From JBCFBK01 sp038562555 (lineage in GTDB: Bacteria; Bacteroidota; Bacteroidia; Bacteroidales; Prolixibacteraceae): 64,000 bases of DNA. The translations under genes and the position numbers were made by a program. The notes beneath the pieces are model-generated. The model searched no databases. It saw only the letters and a program-made list of their open reading frames with translations, and was not told the DNA's origin. The stretch spans positions 1 through 64,000 of the forward strand of contig JBCFBK010000024.1 in the NCBI GenBank assembly GCA_038562555.1. Direction: 5' to 3'. Every line of letters begins with the position of its first letter. The stretch's first letter is position 1. This document shows positions 35,053 to 44,424 of the stretch, in pieces.

Positions 35053-36345
35053 TTAGAGGCGGCCGTCGACCAGTTCGCGTTCCCACATGCCTTTGAGGTC
35101 GTAGATCACGGCATTGTGTCCGTTCCGGAGTTTCGACAGGTCGATCGCGGCAAACTTTTTGTGCGCCACAGCCAGTACCACGGCATCGTACCGGTTGCCG
35201 ATGTAATCGTCGACCAGGTCCAGCTTGTATTCTTCTTTCACCTCTGCTTTTTTCGCCCAGGGGTCGTATACATCGACGGTACAGCCATACTGTTTCAGTT
35301 CGCGGATCAGGTCGACCGCTTTCGTGTTGCGGATGTCGGGGCAGTTTTCCTTGAACGTGACACCAAGCACCAGTACCCGACTATCCCGCACGGCATGACC
35401 TTTTTTGATCATCAGCTTCACAATCTGCGAAGCGACCCATTCGCCCATCCCGTCGTTCATGCGGCGTCCGGCCAGGATAATCTCGGGAATATATCCGCTT
35501 TCCTGCGCTTTCTGCGCGAGGTAGTACGGGTCGACGCCGATGCAGTGCCCTCCCACCAGTCCCGGCCGGAAAGGCAGGAAATTCCATTTTGTACCTGCCG
35601 CATCCAACACGTCCTGTGTGTCGATGCCCAGGTTGCTGAAAATTTTTGACAGTTCGTTTACAAAAGCAATATTGATATCGCGCTGCGAGTTTTCGATCAC
35701 TTTGGCCGCTTCGGCGACACGGATCGACGGCGCGAGATACGTTCCGGCGCTGATCACCGAGCGGTAGAGCTCGTCGACCCGGCGGCCCGCTTCGGGCGTT
35801 GAACCCGAGGTCACCTTGCGGATCAGGGTCACCGTATGCTCCTTGTCGCCGGGGTTGATCCGTTCGGGCGAATAGCCCACAAAGAAATCGCGGTTGAAGG
35901 TCAGACCCGAAAACTGTTCGAGTACCGGCACACAGTCTTCTTCGGTGGCGCCGGGATAAACCGTCGATTCATAAACGACCAGGTCATTCTTTTTCAGCAC
36001 TGAGCCAACCGTTTCGGACGCCCGAAGCAAGGGTGTCAGCACAGGCCGGTTGTTTTTATCGGTAGGCGTGGGCACCGTTACAATATAAAAGTTACACGAG
36101 GCGATGTCTTCCTTCCGGGTCGTCAGATGCAGTCCGCTGGAACTGCTCTGCCCCGGCTTTACAAGCACGGCCTCCAGATCATGGGCGGCAACTTCCAGGG
36201 TGAGGTCCTCCCCCGCCCTGAGCTCTTCCACCCGGGCATTGTTTATATCAAATCCGGTTACGCGGTATTTCCGGGCAAATTCAACGGCCAGCGGAAGTCC
36301 CACATAGCCCAGCCCGATCACAGCAATATGTATAGATGGTGTCAT
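35053..36345 (-). CDS. Nucleotide-sugar 6-dehydrogenase of the TviB/WbpO type
   Basis: The 430-aa UDP-glucose/GDP-mannose dehydrogenase family member has GLGYVGLPLAVEF near the start, the FVGYSPERINPGDKEH segment and the catalytic Cys in GGHCIGVDPYYL. Phrases such as GEDLTLEV and SPERINPGDK are close to TviB. It oxidises UDP-GlcNAc or UDP-GalNAc to the uronic acid in two NAD steps. It pairs with the TviC-like epimerase. Confidence 0.9.
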   Translation of the reverse strand: MTPSIHIAVIGLGYVGLPLAVEFARKYRVTGFDINNARVEELRAGEDLTLEVAAHDLEAVLVKPGQSSSSGLHLTTRKEDIASCNFYIVTVPTPTDKNNRPVLTPLLRASETVGSVLKKNDLVVYESTVYPGATEEDCVPVLEQFSGLTFNRDFFVGYSPERINPGDKEHTVTLIRKVTSGSTPEAGRRVDELYRSVISAGTYLAPSIRVAEAAKVIENSQRDINIAFVNELSKIFSNLGIDTQDVLDAAGTKWNFLPFRPGLVGGHCIGVDPYYLAQKAQESGYIPEIILAGRRMNDGMGEWVASQIVKLMIKKGHAVRDSRVLVLGVTFKENCPDIRNTKAVDLIRELKQYGCTVDVYDPWAKKAEVKEEYKLDLVDDYIGNRYDAVVLAVAHKKFAAIDLSKLRNGHNAVIYDLKGMWERELVDGRL

Positions 36346-36358
36346 ATAAATGGAATTA

Positions 36359-36533
36359 GTCGTAAGAAGCTGTTAGCTATTAGCTGTTAGCTATTAGCTG
36401 TTAGCTTTGAGTAAGAATGAAAAAAAGTTTCCTTGTTACGTTGTTACCTTGCAACCTTGTTACCTTGTAACCCTGCCACCGTCCTCCGGTCTCCGGTTTC
36501 CGTTCTTGCGCTATGCGCCTTGCGCTCCCAGGA
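36359..36533. repeat. Composite intergenic repeat block 6
   Basis: AGTCGTAAG is followed by AGCTGTTAGCTATT repeats (36369-36404), then CCTTGTTACG/CTTGTTACC/CTTGTAACC words (36431-36474), CCGGTCTCCGGTTTCCG (36486-36502) and TTGCGCTATGCGCCTTGCGC (36505-36524). The last word encodes the terminal residues and stop of the upstream GT4 gene. Confidence 0.85.
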
Positions 36534-37617
36534 GGCGAAGGTATCCGTTTACGATTTCCTCGCGGTTAAAGGTTTTCATGACCACATTCCTGTTTTTTTC
36601 GCCGGCTGCACGGAGTTTTTCGCGGTCCATTTTGAGCAGGTAGCTTAGGGCTGCCTTGATCGATTGAGGATCGGAGGCATCGCACAGGAGGTTTTGGTTG
36701 TGACTTAAAAAAGCCGGCACATCCGAAACCCGGGAACAAACGACCGGTTTGGCGCAGGCCATGGCTTCGCAGATCGTATTGGGAAATCCCTCCTGGAAAC
36801 TGAACAGGCCAACCGCATCAGCTTCCTGCACAATCCGCAGGATATCGGTGGTCGCAGGATAAAACCCGATGACCTGTTCCAATCCTCTTTTTTGAATTTC
36901 TGCCACCGCCTTAGTATAAACCGGGTTTAGCTCCTTGCGCTGCACATCTTCGCCATACCAGTCGATCCGGAGCATGCTCCGCTCCTGGCTGCTCAGCAGG
37001 GAGAGCGCCTCGATGAGTCCCATGACATTTTTTTCGGTGCTGATCCGGGCCGCCACCACCAGGTAAAGCCGCGGATTTCGCCTGAAGAGGAAGTTTTCGG
37101 GCGGCCGGAACCGACCGAAATCGATGATATTATAGAGCACATGGCTTTTCGTTTTCGGCAGAAGGGGGTTGGCCTGGTAGACCAGTTCCATGTTGGCGCC
37201 GGAGTTGGCCACCACCGCATCGGAGAACAGATGGAACCAGCGGTAAAGCCTCAGTTTGGGCGATTTTACAATACCGGGGTTCGCCGTGCGCTCACCTACC
37301 ACCAGCTTCCATTTGCGGAAAGGAAATCCGGAAACCTCACTGATAAAATTCGCGGCCTCGAGGAACGACAGCACGGCATCGTAGTTCCCGCGCCGGATAA
37401 AGCGTCTCATTTTCAGCAGGCGTTTCAGGTAGCTGCTTTCCTGAATACAGGTGATGCTGATCCCTCTCTGCTCCACTTCAGGGTTAAAAAAGGGCAGGTG
37501 GTGATAAGTGAGAAATGAAACGTTATGCCCTTTTTCGCGGAAGGCAGCGGCCAGTTCAATCAGTTGCCGCTGAGCGCCACCCAGGCACAGGCTATCGATA
37601 ACACAAAGTATTTTCAT
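36511..37617 (-). CDS. Glycosyltransferase family 4
   Basis: The 368-aa enzyme from ATG 37617 begins MKILCVIDSLCLGGAQRQLI. The donor-binding segment FQEGFPNTICEAMACAKPVV carries the EX7E motif. Two further in-frame ATGs upstream (37638 and 37698) arise partly from a 21-bp tandem duplication and would give the unusual prefix MKIPCKK. The last residues, GAQGA, and the stop are encoded by a GCGC-rich repeat word. It overlaps the polymerase gene by 26 bp. Confidence 0.87.
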   Translation of the reverse strand: MKILCVIDSLCLGGAQRQLIELAAAFREKGHNVSFLTYHHLPFFNPEVEQRGISITCIQESSYLKRLLKMRRFIRRGNYDAVLSFLEAANFISEVSGFPFRKWKLVVGERTANPGIVKSPKLRLYRWFHLFSDAVVANSGANMELVYQANPLLPKTKSHVLYNIIDFGRFRPPENFLFRRNPRLYLVVAARISTEKNVMGLIEALSLLSSQERSMLRIDWYGEDVQRKELNPVYTKAVAEIQKRGLEQVIGFYPATTDILRIVQEADAVGLFSFQEGFPNTICEAMACAKPVVCSRVSDVPAFLSHNQNLLCDASDPQSIKAALSYLLKMDREKLRAAGEKNRNVVMKTFNREEIVNGYLRLLGAQGA

Positions 37618-38812
37618 CTTCTTGCAGGGTATTTTCATCTTCTTGCAGGTTGGTTGATTCTTTTTGAAGGTAAATGGCACTGGCGGCGATATAGGCAAAG
37701 ATGACCCAGCCTATTTTCACGTACAGTAAATGTCCGCTTAAAAGCATTCCGGCAATCGGAAGGAATAAAAGCAGTTGGAGCAGATAACCCTGTTCGCGGT
37801 AAGTCTGCCAGCCGAGCATGACAATACGGTAAAGAAATACCAGGTATATGGCCAATCCGGCGACGCCCGAGAAACAAAGGATTTCGATAATCACACTGTG
37901 GGGGCTCATGAGCTCGCCGTACTGCCAGGTGCTGAAGAATTCATAGCCGGTGCGGCCAACGCCAAAGATGGGGTTTTCGGTCCATACCGGCAGAACCGTC
38001 CGCCAGATCTCGTCGCGTTGCGAAAGATCGCCGTTCTCGACGGTTTCCATGAGGCGCTCCGCGACCACCTCTGAATGGAGCAGGTACTGCCAAAGCAGCA
38101 CAAGACCCACCATGCCGGCAAACACGAGGACTCCTTTTACCCACACCTGCTTTGTCTTGTACAGCACAACGATCGACACAAACGCAGCAACGAAGGCGAC
38201 AAAGGCCATTCGTGACCCGCTCGCGATGAGCAGACTGAAAAGAAAAGGGGTGCCCGCCAGAAACAGGTAGCGCATCCAGCCAAAGCCGCCGCGGTTCTGT
38301 ATCACCAGCAACACGATGTAGATCAGCGAAACACACATCCGGATGCCAATTTCATTTTCGTTCGTGCCAAAAATGCTGACCCTTCCGTCGTCGCTGAAAC
38401 CAACACCGATGCCCAGCGGGTACAGCACCGAAAGGGTTATCGAACCGGCTGCAAATCCAAGCAGCCCTTTTTCGAGCACCATCGGGTCCTCCGCTTCGTG
38501 ATTGATCAGGATCCAGAAAAGCAGGATATTCTGCAACAGGCTGAATTCAAAAAAATCGGTATGCCCGTACCGCATATTGAATATATTGATCAGCGTCAGC
38601 AAAATAAGGAACAGCATTGCGGTCCTCAAAAATGGCTTGAAGGCAACGGGAGTTCTGAACCTGAGGATCGAAGGCGCCATGAACAGGACGTAAATGTAAG
38701 CCATCAGCTTGGCGATCGAGAACGCCCCGTCGGTGTAAAACGGATCGTACACTTCGAAGTTCAGGGAAAAAAAGACCAGGAAGAGCGCAATCCTTTGTAA
38801 ATTTTTTAACAT
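37592..38812 (-). CDS. wzy: O-antigen polymerase/ligase-family membrane protein (Wzy type), cluster 2
   Basis: The 406-aa protein has about ten hydrophobic segments and a periplasmic loop with WTENPIFGVGRTGYEFFSTW followed by SPHSVIIEILCFSGVAGL. That is the conserved Wzy_C/O-antigen ligase signature. It should polymerise the cluster 2 repeat unit. The C-terminus carries two copies of LQEDENT from a small tandem duplication and overlaps the next gene. Confidence 0.85.
   Translation of the reverse strand: MLKNLQRIALFLVFFSLNFEVYDPFYTDGAFSIAKLMAYIYVLFMAPSILRFRTPVAFKPFLRTAMLFLILLTLINIFNMRYGHTDFFEFSLLQNILLFWILINHEAEDPMVLEKGLLGFAAGSITLSVLYPLGIGVGFSDDGRVSIFGTNENEIGIRMCVSLIYIVLLVIQNRGGFGWMRYLFLAGTPFLFSLLIASGSRMAFVAFVAAFVSIVVLYKTKQVWVKGVLVFAGMVGLVLLWQYLLHSEVVAERLMETVENGDLSQRDEIWRTVLPVWTENPIFGVGRTGYEFFSTWQYGELMSPHSVIIEILCFSGVAGLAIYLVFLYRIVMLGWQTYREQGYLLQLLLFLPIAGMLLSGHLLYVKIGWVIFAYIAASAIYLQKESTNLQEDENTLQEDENTLCYR
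37609..37649 (-). repeat. 21-bp tandem duplication at the wzy / GT4 gene overlap
   Basis: The unit tattttcatcttcttgcagg is present twice head-to-tail. In the polymerase frame it duplicates QEDENTL, and in the GT4 frame it duplicates KKMKI, including the start codon. Confidence 0.9.
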
Positions 38813-38840
38813 CGTTTATCTGAGTTATGTGTATATCCGT

Positions 38841-40358
38841 TCAAATCAGTTTAAAAAAAATGAATAGTCGTTTGGTGTGCTGCGCGAGCCAGCCCCTGAT
38901 CACGGAACGCCCCACCGGAAACAGGTCGAACCTGATCTCCAGGGCAGCTACCAGGATCAGATAGGTGATGCCAAGCAAAGCGGTTGTGAAGACCCCGTAA
39001 CTGAAATACCGTTCAATCAAAAAGAAAGGAGTGATCGAGGCAAGCGTGATCAGTGCGATCGCGGCAAACTTTTCGAAGGGAAAGAAGCCGGAAACGCTAC
39101 TTTTCACCAGCCTGATCTGCGCCGCCAGATTAAGCAGCCTCGGAACGGCGACCCCGATGAGGGCGCCCGACATCGCCCCCCAGATGCCAAAAAATTTAGT
39201 CAGGAAATAAATAGACGGAACCACGATCAATCCGCCGATGATATGTGAACGCAGACTGGTACGCGTATTTCCGGTTGCGCGGAGAATGACATCGGTGCCC
39301 AGCATAAAGATGAGGAACGATAACAGGTATACCCGGAATAAAGGGACCGCATCGGCATAATTTTCAGTGAAAAGAAAGGAGATGATCTTGCCCGCATAGA
39401 GCATGACAACAGCGATAGCCGGCAAAGCGAAAGCATAGGTTCGGGCTACGAACGAGCGGTAAACTTCAACAACCTCTTTCATCTTACCGGACTTGTACTT
39501 TTCAATCATGTGGACCAGCGAAACCTGCGAGATGGAATCGTAAATCTGATTAATGCCCGGGATGCCGTAAAAGGCGATCGCGTAGATGGCATAATCGGTG
39601 GTCGACAGGAAGGAGATGCAGATTATTTTATCGAACCGCTGGAAAAAGATGTTCAGGCTCACCGCCGCGCCGAACGGCAGACCGTATTTCAACTGCTCCT
39701 TAGCAAGGCCGGTATCGAAGAGCTTTTGGCCCCGACCGCCACCCCGAAAGCCCCTGAATACATAAAAAGAAACAAACAACAGCGAGGCGGCAGCTGAAAA
39801 GATGATCGCGTTAAACACCGAATTCAGTCCCGGCAAGATCAAAAACAAAACGACAACCAGGGTTAACCTGAGCAGGATCTCGGCGGGAGGATAAGCCAGG
39901 CTGGTGATCAGATCTTTCCGCAGCACGTACAGGGGCTCGATCATCATAGCCGGCATCAGCAGGATCACGCCTGCCAGAATATAATACCGGTACTCGTACA
40001 ACTCACCTTCGCCAATCAGGTATCGCGAAATTTCGGGAACCGAAATGATCGTTACGGCAATGAGCGTCGCCATCACCAGAAATAAAAAGGTATTGGTTAC
40101 CAACGCCTTCTTTCGGCGGTCGTCACTTCCGGGATAGAAATAATACAGATTGGCATGTATGGTCAGACTAAAGAACTCGATGCAGAAAAACACGATCACA
40201 TAATACTGGGCAAATATTCCGTATTCATCGCGCGTGAGAAACCGCGTCAGAAATAAAGGCATTGAAAAGGTGGCAAGTAAAGCAATCATCTTGCCACCTA
40301 TCATACTGCCGGTTAACAGCATTCTCCCCGAAAAATGAGTTGAGCTTGCATTCTTCAT
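38841..40358 (-). CDS. wzx: Wzx-type flippase (polysaccharide biosynthesis protein, MOP superfamily), cluster 2
   Basis: The 505-aa polytopic protein has about 12-14 membrane helices. The N-terminus (LLTGSMIGGKMIALLATFSMPL, then TRFLTRDEYGIFAQYYVIVF) is characteristic of the Wzx/PST family. It exports the undecaprenyl-PP-linked repeat unit of cluster 2. It lies directly downstream of wzc (22 bp). Confidence 0.88.
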   Translation of the reverse strand: MKNASSTHFSGRMLLTGSMIGGKMIALLATFSMPLFLTRFLTRDEYGIFAQYYVIVFFCIEFFSLTIHANLYYFYPGSDDRRKKALVTNTFLFLVMATLIAVTIISVPEISRYLIGEGELYEYRYYILAGVILLMPAMMIEPLYVLRKDLITSLAYPPAEILLRLTLVVVLFLILPGLNSVFNAIIFSAAASLLFVSFYVFRGFRGGGRGQKLFDTGLAKEQLKYGLPFGAAVSLNIFFQRFDKIICISFLSTTDYAIYAIAFYGIPGINQIYDSISQVSLVHMIEKYKSGKMKEVVEVYRSFVARTYAFALPAIAVVMLYAGKIISFLFTENYADAVPLFRVYLLSFLIFMLGTDVILRATGNTRTSLRSHIIGGLIVVPSIYFLTKFFGIWGAMSGALIGVAVPRLLNLAAQIRLVKSSVSGFFPFEKFAAIALITLASITPFFLIERYFSYGVFTTALLGITYLILVAALEIRFDLFPVGRSVIRGWLAQHTKRLFIFFKLI

Positions 40359-40380
40359 TTTAATCCTCTTTCTCTTCTCC

Positions 40381-42828
40381 TTAACTGCTTACCGGAACTT
40401 TGTTTAAATTGACCTTGGTTCCGTTTACCCTTGGCTGATGCTGAACGGGGACATCTTTCCGTTTCCCGAAATAATCGGCTGTTTTTTTATCGTTGTATTT
40501 ATAAGAATAATTATACCCGTAGCCAAACCGGCTGGCCTTGATATCGTTGATCACCAGCGAAAGATGTTTCATCAGTCCACGGTCGGAAAGCTCATTGATA
40601 AAGCTGATCTGGTCTTTGCGGCTTACCCCGTAGCGCAGGATCACGATATTCAGGTCTGAAGCCCGGCAGGTGATCAGTCCGTCGGTAACCAGCGAAATCG
40701 GGGCATTGTCTATAATGACATAATCAAACTCTTCCCTGGCGCGGGCTATCAGCTCGGAAAACGCCGGACGTTCGAGCAGCTCCGCCGGATTGGGCGGGAT
40801 GGGACCCGAAGCCACGAACGACAGGTTGTTAATGCTGGTCTCCAGCACAATTTCTTCGTAGGTGGACTGCCCGATCAGGTAGGTGCTAAGTCCCCAGACC
40901 GATTTCATATTCAGGGGCTTGTGCAGATGAGGCCTGCGCATGTCGGCTCCGACAAGCAGTACTTTCCGGTCGTTCAACGCCAGAATACAAGCCAGATTGA
41001 GGGAATTAAAGGTCTTTCCCTCACCGGGTCTGACCGAATGGATCCCGATCACCTTCTGATCGCCCTGGCTCAGCATATATTTCAGATTGGTGCGAACCGT
41101 GCGGAACGATTCGGTAATCGCTGCCCGCGGGTCTTTAACGACCACCATTTCGTTTTTCCCGTTACCATGCGGAATATTGCCTATGACCGTGAGTGCGGTA
41201 AGCCTTTGCACGTCCTCCTGCAGTTCGATCGTATTGTTCAGCTTGCTGATCATCATGACCACAAAGGCGGGGAGTCCCGCGCCCAGGAGCAGGGCCAGGA
41301 CATAGAGGATGTTCGGAGGGATCCCGCTTTTCATGACACGCTCGGCGCTGGCCGGGTCCATAATCTGAATGTTCGAGATGGTCGAAGCCAGCATAATCTC
41401 CAGTTCGGCCCTCTTTTGCAGCAGGAAGGTGTAGATTTCGCTGGTCAGTTCGTACTGGCGCCTGATGTCGATCAGTTTTTGTTCCTTAACCGGCAGCCTG
41501 TTTAACTGACCGGCAATCACATCGCGCCTTTCCTGCAGGTTAGCGATGGCAAGCCGGGCATTGTCGATCAGGTTGTGCAGGTTCTCGCGAAGCTGGTTGG
41601 TGACCTGGCTGATTTCTTTGTTGAGCAGCAAAAACGTGGGATTGCTTTCGTGGGCGCTGAACGAGAGGATCTCCCGCCTGCTGTAGAGGTCTGATAATTT
41701 GAGCACCACCGCATTCAGCGCGGCATCCTGGATGCCGATCACTGAAGGTACGACCATCTTTTTGATGCTGTCGGTATGCCCCAGATAGTTTTGCAGGTTC
41801 TGGAAATATTTCAGTTGCATCTGGCTTTGCGATTTTTCCCGCTCTATTTCGCGCAACTGCGCCATAACCAGTCCGCCTTCGGCACTCAGGTCCACAACCT
41901 GGTTGCGCGCCCGGAACTGGCTCACCGTGTTCCCGGCGGCATTCAGGGAGTCGGAAATCCCGCTTAACTGGCTGTCGATGAAGTCGAGCGAGCGCTTGTT
42001 GGTCAGCGTCCTGAATTCAAGCTTATAGTTCGTGTACGCCTCGATGAGTCCGTTGAGGAAATGGATTTCCCGTAATGGTTCACTCCCCTCTGTCATTAAA
42101 TGAATAATCTCATTTTTCTTTTCCGTTTGCCCGATCTTTAATTTCTTGAGATAAGTCCGCGTGAGGGTGTGTTTATTGTTGAAACAGAAAGAAAACTTTT
42201 CTCCCGCTATCAACGACTCGCTCGCGGCCTGATGAATGGTAAAGTGGAAAAACTGATTTTTGAAGGGCATGCCGAATCTTCCGAAGGCCGAAAATTCGAT
42301 TTTCTGCGGTTTGTTACCAACCAGGGCCATCCCGTCGACAGCAATGCTATAGGAATCACCACGCAAAGGGGTGATTTCGATCCGGACATCTTCGGTGTTG
42401 GCAAAATCCGTGGCCTCTTCGACCAGGAAAGGCTCACGCGTATACAGGCCGTCCCAGTTTAACAGCCGCTTCTGGTACCAGGAAGTCCGCCAGCCCAGGT
42501 TGTCGAAGACCCGGTAATTCAGGGAATACGACCGGAGCAGGGCGACCTCGTTACCAATGGCGATATCCTTGCCGGTATTGAGCAGTGACTTTTGGAACAG
42601 GTCGTCAAGGCCCAGCTTACGACTGTCGTCGGTAACCAGAATATTGGCGTCGATCGAGTAGCCCTGACTCCGGAACCAGGTGTTATACACGAATGTCAGT
42701 CCGACAAAAACGCTGATACTTATGACAAACCAGTACCAGTTACGTAAAAAGAGATAGAAATTCCGCTCATTATCGGCCTTTTCAGCGGACGGCCGTTGCA
42801 AATTGCGAGGTAAAATTCTGTTTTCCAT
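40381..42828 (-). CDS. wzc: Wzc-type polysaccharide co-polymerase / tyrosine autokinase, cluster 2
   Basis: The 815-aa paralogue of the cluster 1 Wzc has a membrane helix near residues 30-50, a periplasmic coiled-coil domain, and a second helix near 515-535. A BY-kinase follows with Walker A HSVRPGEGKTF, Walker A' VLLVGADMRRP and Walker B YVIIDNAP. The Tyr cluster (FGYGYNYSYKYND) is shorter than in cluster 1 and is followed by a basic tail. It regulates polymerisation and export with the Wza at 43524. Unlike in cluster 1, 695 bp separate the two genes. Confidence 0.93.
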   Translation of the reverse strand: MENRILPRNLQRPSAEKADNERNFYLFLRNWYWFVISISVFVGLTFVYNTWFRSQGYSIDANILVTDDSRKLGLDDLFQKSLLNTGKDIAIGNEVALLRSYSLNYRVFDNLGWRTSWYQKRLLNWDGLYTREPFLVEEATDFANTEDVRIEITPLRGDSYSIAVDGMALVGNKPQKIEFSAFGRFGMPFKNQFFHFTIHQAASESLIAGEKFSFCFNNKHTLTRTYLKKLKIGQTEKKNEIIHLMTEGSEPLREIHFLNGLIEAYTNYKLEFRTLTNKRSLDFIDSQLSGISDSLNAAGNTVSQFRARNQVVDLSAEGGLVMAQLREIEREKSQSQMQLKYFQNLQNYLGHTDSIKKMVVPSVIGIQDAALNAVVLKLSDLYSRREILSFSAHESNPTFLLLNKEISQVTNQLRENLHNLIDNARLAIANLQERRDVIAGQLNRLPVKEQKLIDIRRQYELTSEIYTFLLQKRAELEIMLASTISNIQIMDPASAERVMKSGIPPNILYVLALLLGAGLPAFVVMMISKLNNTIELQEDVQRLTALTVIGNIPHGNGKNEMVVVKDPRAAITESFRTVRTNLKYMLSQGDQKVIGIHSVRPGEGKTFNSLNLACILALNDRKVLLVGADMRRPHLHKPLNMKSVWGLSTYLIGQSTYEEIVLETSINNLSFVASGPIPPNPAELLERPAFSELIARAREEFDYVIIDNAPISLVTDGLITCRASDLNIVILRYGVSRKDQISFINELSDRGLMKHLSLVINDIKASRFGYGYNYSYKYNDKKTADYFGKRKDVPVQHQPRVNGTKVNLNKVPVSS

Positions 42829-43523
42829 ATATTTAACTATTAATAATCAATACACTAATTATATAAATCATTTAAAAAAAAGCAAAAAATCTCCCGCTTG
42901 GCCCCATCGGGGAGCCAATTATGTTAACTTACGCTAAATAACGGGTATTTAGAGAATCACGTCACCAGGCCCCGGGCGAAAGCCCGCAAAGCCGTGGACG
43001 ACAGGCAGCAACCGTGTCGTTTGACCACCGGCCGCAATAAAACTTCAGCTTAAAGCTTTTAAAAACCTGAAGCTAAAATCTCATTCCAAGTAAAAAAAAG
43101 TGATTAAAAAAAAAGGCAGGGACATGTGAAACCAGGATTTGGGTACTCTTAACAAAGCTTCGCTCCTTAACACCCGGATGGTGCAAGCATAACTCTGATT
43201 AAAATTTTCCTGTTTGATTCTTTTTTGCTTCACATTATCATGTCTCGTAAAGCAGACGGCTGAAACTTCCCTTTCCCAACCCTTGACAAATATCAAACTA
43301 ATTTTCAGAAAAACCAAATAATATACAATCTTTTTTCAAACAATTTTAAAAAATAATCCGCAAAACCGCGTCGTTCTTCAGTTATATAAAGGTCACATTC
43401 ATAGCATGAAGCATCCTTTTGTCATAAAATAACTGATCGGGATGAACAAAATCAATTAATGACAAATGTTCATAATTTAAATCTATTTCCCGCGCCTGGC
43501 AAATGATCCGGCGGCCGATGCGT
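42829..43523. other. 695-bp non-coding gap between wza and wzc of cluster 2
   Basis: No convincing gene was found. A 78-codon minus-strand frame at 43081-43317 lacks any recognisable feature. The segment contains a G/C hairpin at about 42899-42920 (TTGGCCCC...GGGGAGCCAA), the compact folded element at 42973-43032, and long A/T tracts. The equivalent gap in cluster 1 is only 57 bp, so this is an insertion or a regulatory expansion. Confidence 0.6.
42973..43032 (+). ncRNA. Possible structured RNA element (two stems, GNRA loop)
   Basis: Stem 1 is CGGGC-GAAA-GCCCG (42973-42986). CAAA follows, then stem 2, where GCCGTGG pairs with CCAC(C)GGC and ACGACA pairs with TGTCGT around an 11-nt loop (42991-43032). 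The string GAAAGCCCGCAAAGCC recalls part of c-di-GMP-I (GEMM) riboswitches, but the rest of that consensus is not evident. Both flanking genes are on the opposite strand. Confidence 0.3.
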
Positions 43524-44312
43524 TTATTTAATAATCAGACCAAATACGGCAAGCATCATCCCCAGTGAGGAGAAAAATACCGAAATGGACTGGCTGTTAA
43601 GCTGAAAATTCTTATTCTTGTCGGGTTCAACGAACACATAATCGTTTGGATGCAAATAGAACGCGGGCGACTGATAGACCTTTTTCTCCGACAGGTCGAG
43701 GACGTAGGTCCTTTTTCCTCCCGTTTCGGGGCGCACCACCATAACCCGTTTAATAGTTGCATAGTCCGTATTACCGTTAGCCATTGCAATGGCCTCGAAT
43801 ACCGTAAAATCGTTATTGTAATTATAGTAGACACCAGGCATTTTGACCTCGCCCAGAACCGTTACCTTATAGTTCAGCAACTTCACCTTGACCGTGGCAT
43901 CTTTTAAAAACTTGTTCGCTTTGTCCTGCACGATTTTCTCAACCTGCTCCTGCAGGTTTCCCGCCACATGAATACGACCGAGTAACGGCACGTTCAGATT
44001 TCCGTCTCCGTCGACTTCAAAACCGTAGAGGTAAGCACCCTGAGGGCTCGTAAATTTTTGAAAACCGAAGGATCCCGCCTGCAACTGCATTCCTTCTTCC
44101 GGGTTGAACAGGGCGTTTACCTCGGGGTTCATCGACTTAATGCTGACATATAATATGTCGCCGGTTTTGATCACGTATTGGGTTTGATCTTCGGGAAGAA
44201 CAGTGATCAGCTCGTTATCGGTTGCGTTCTTCAGATAGATCAGGTCTTTGCTGCTGCGACAGCCCGCAAAAAAGAGGGCCATGACGAAAATAACAGGGAC
44301 AATGCGTTTCAT
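43524..44312 (-). CDS. wza: Polysaccharide export outer-membrane lipoprotein (Wza/SLBB family), cluster 2
   Basis: The 262-aa protein has a lipobox ending LFFAGC (Cys18). The Poly_export domain (YVIKTGDILYVSIKSMNPEV), SLBB domain (VTVLGEVKMPGVYYNYNND) and C-terminal membrane helix (VFFSSLGMMLAVFGLIIK) follow. It forms the outer-membrane exit pore for cluster 2. It is nearly collinear with the cluster 1 Wza, differing mainly at the N-terminus, so one set arose by duplication or transfer. Confidence 0.93.
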   Translation of the reverse strand: MKRIVPVIFVMALFFAGCRSSKDLIYLKNATDNELITVLPEDQTQYVIKTGDILYVSIKSMNPEVNALFNPEEGMQLQAGSFGFQKFTSPQGAYLYGFEVDGDGNLNVPLLGRIHVAGNLQEQVEKIVQDKANKFLKDATVKVKLLNYKVTVLGEVKMPGVYYNYNNDFTVFEAIAMANGNTDYATIKRVMVVRPETGGKRTYVLDLSEKKVYQSPAFYLHPNDYVFVEPDKNKNFQLNSQSISVFFSSLGMMLAVFGLIIK

Positions 44313-44424
44313 TTTGGTTTTGTTTTAATAAGCCGATGCAACGTTGTGTTTTTAATTTTATTGTAGACTGAAACAATTTTTTTATTGAAGAGTTCATTAA
44401 TCTCTAAAAATTGTGAAAGAAAAA

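Noticed and set aside
42961..43016. A fourth ops-like site near the cluster 2 wza-wzc gap
   Set aside because: GACACGG and CAGGCAGC look similar at first sight but the GGTAGCGT core is missing and the orientation is opposite.
43081..43317. A 78-codon minus-strand frame between wza and wzc
   Set aside because: Its translation ends in a homopolymer-derived FFLITFFYLE, with no similarity recognised and no promoter or conserved start.
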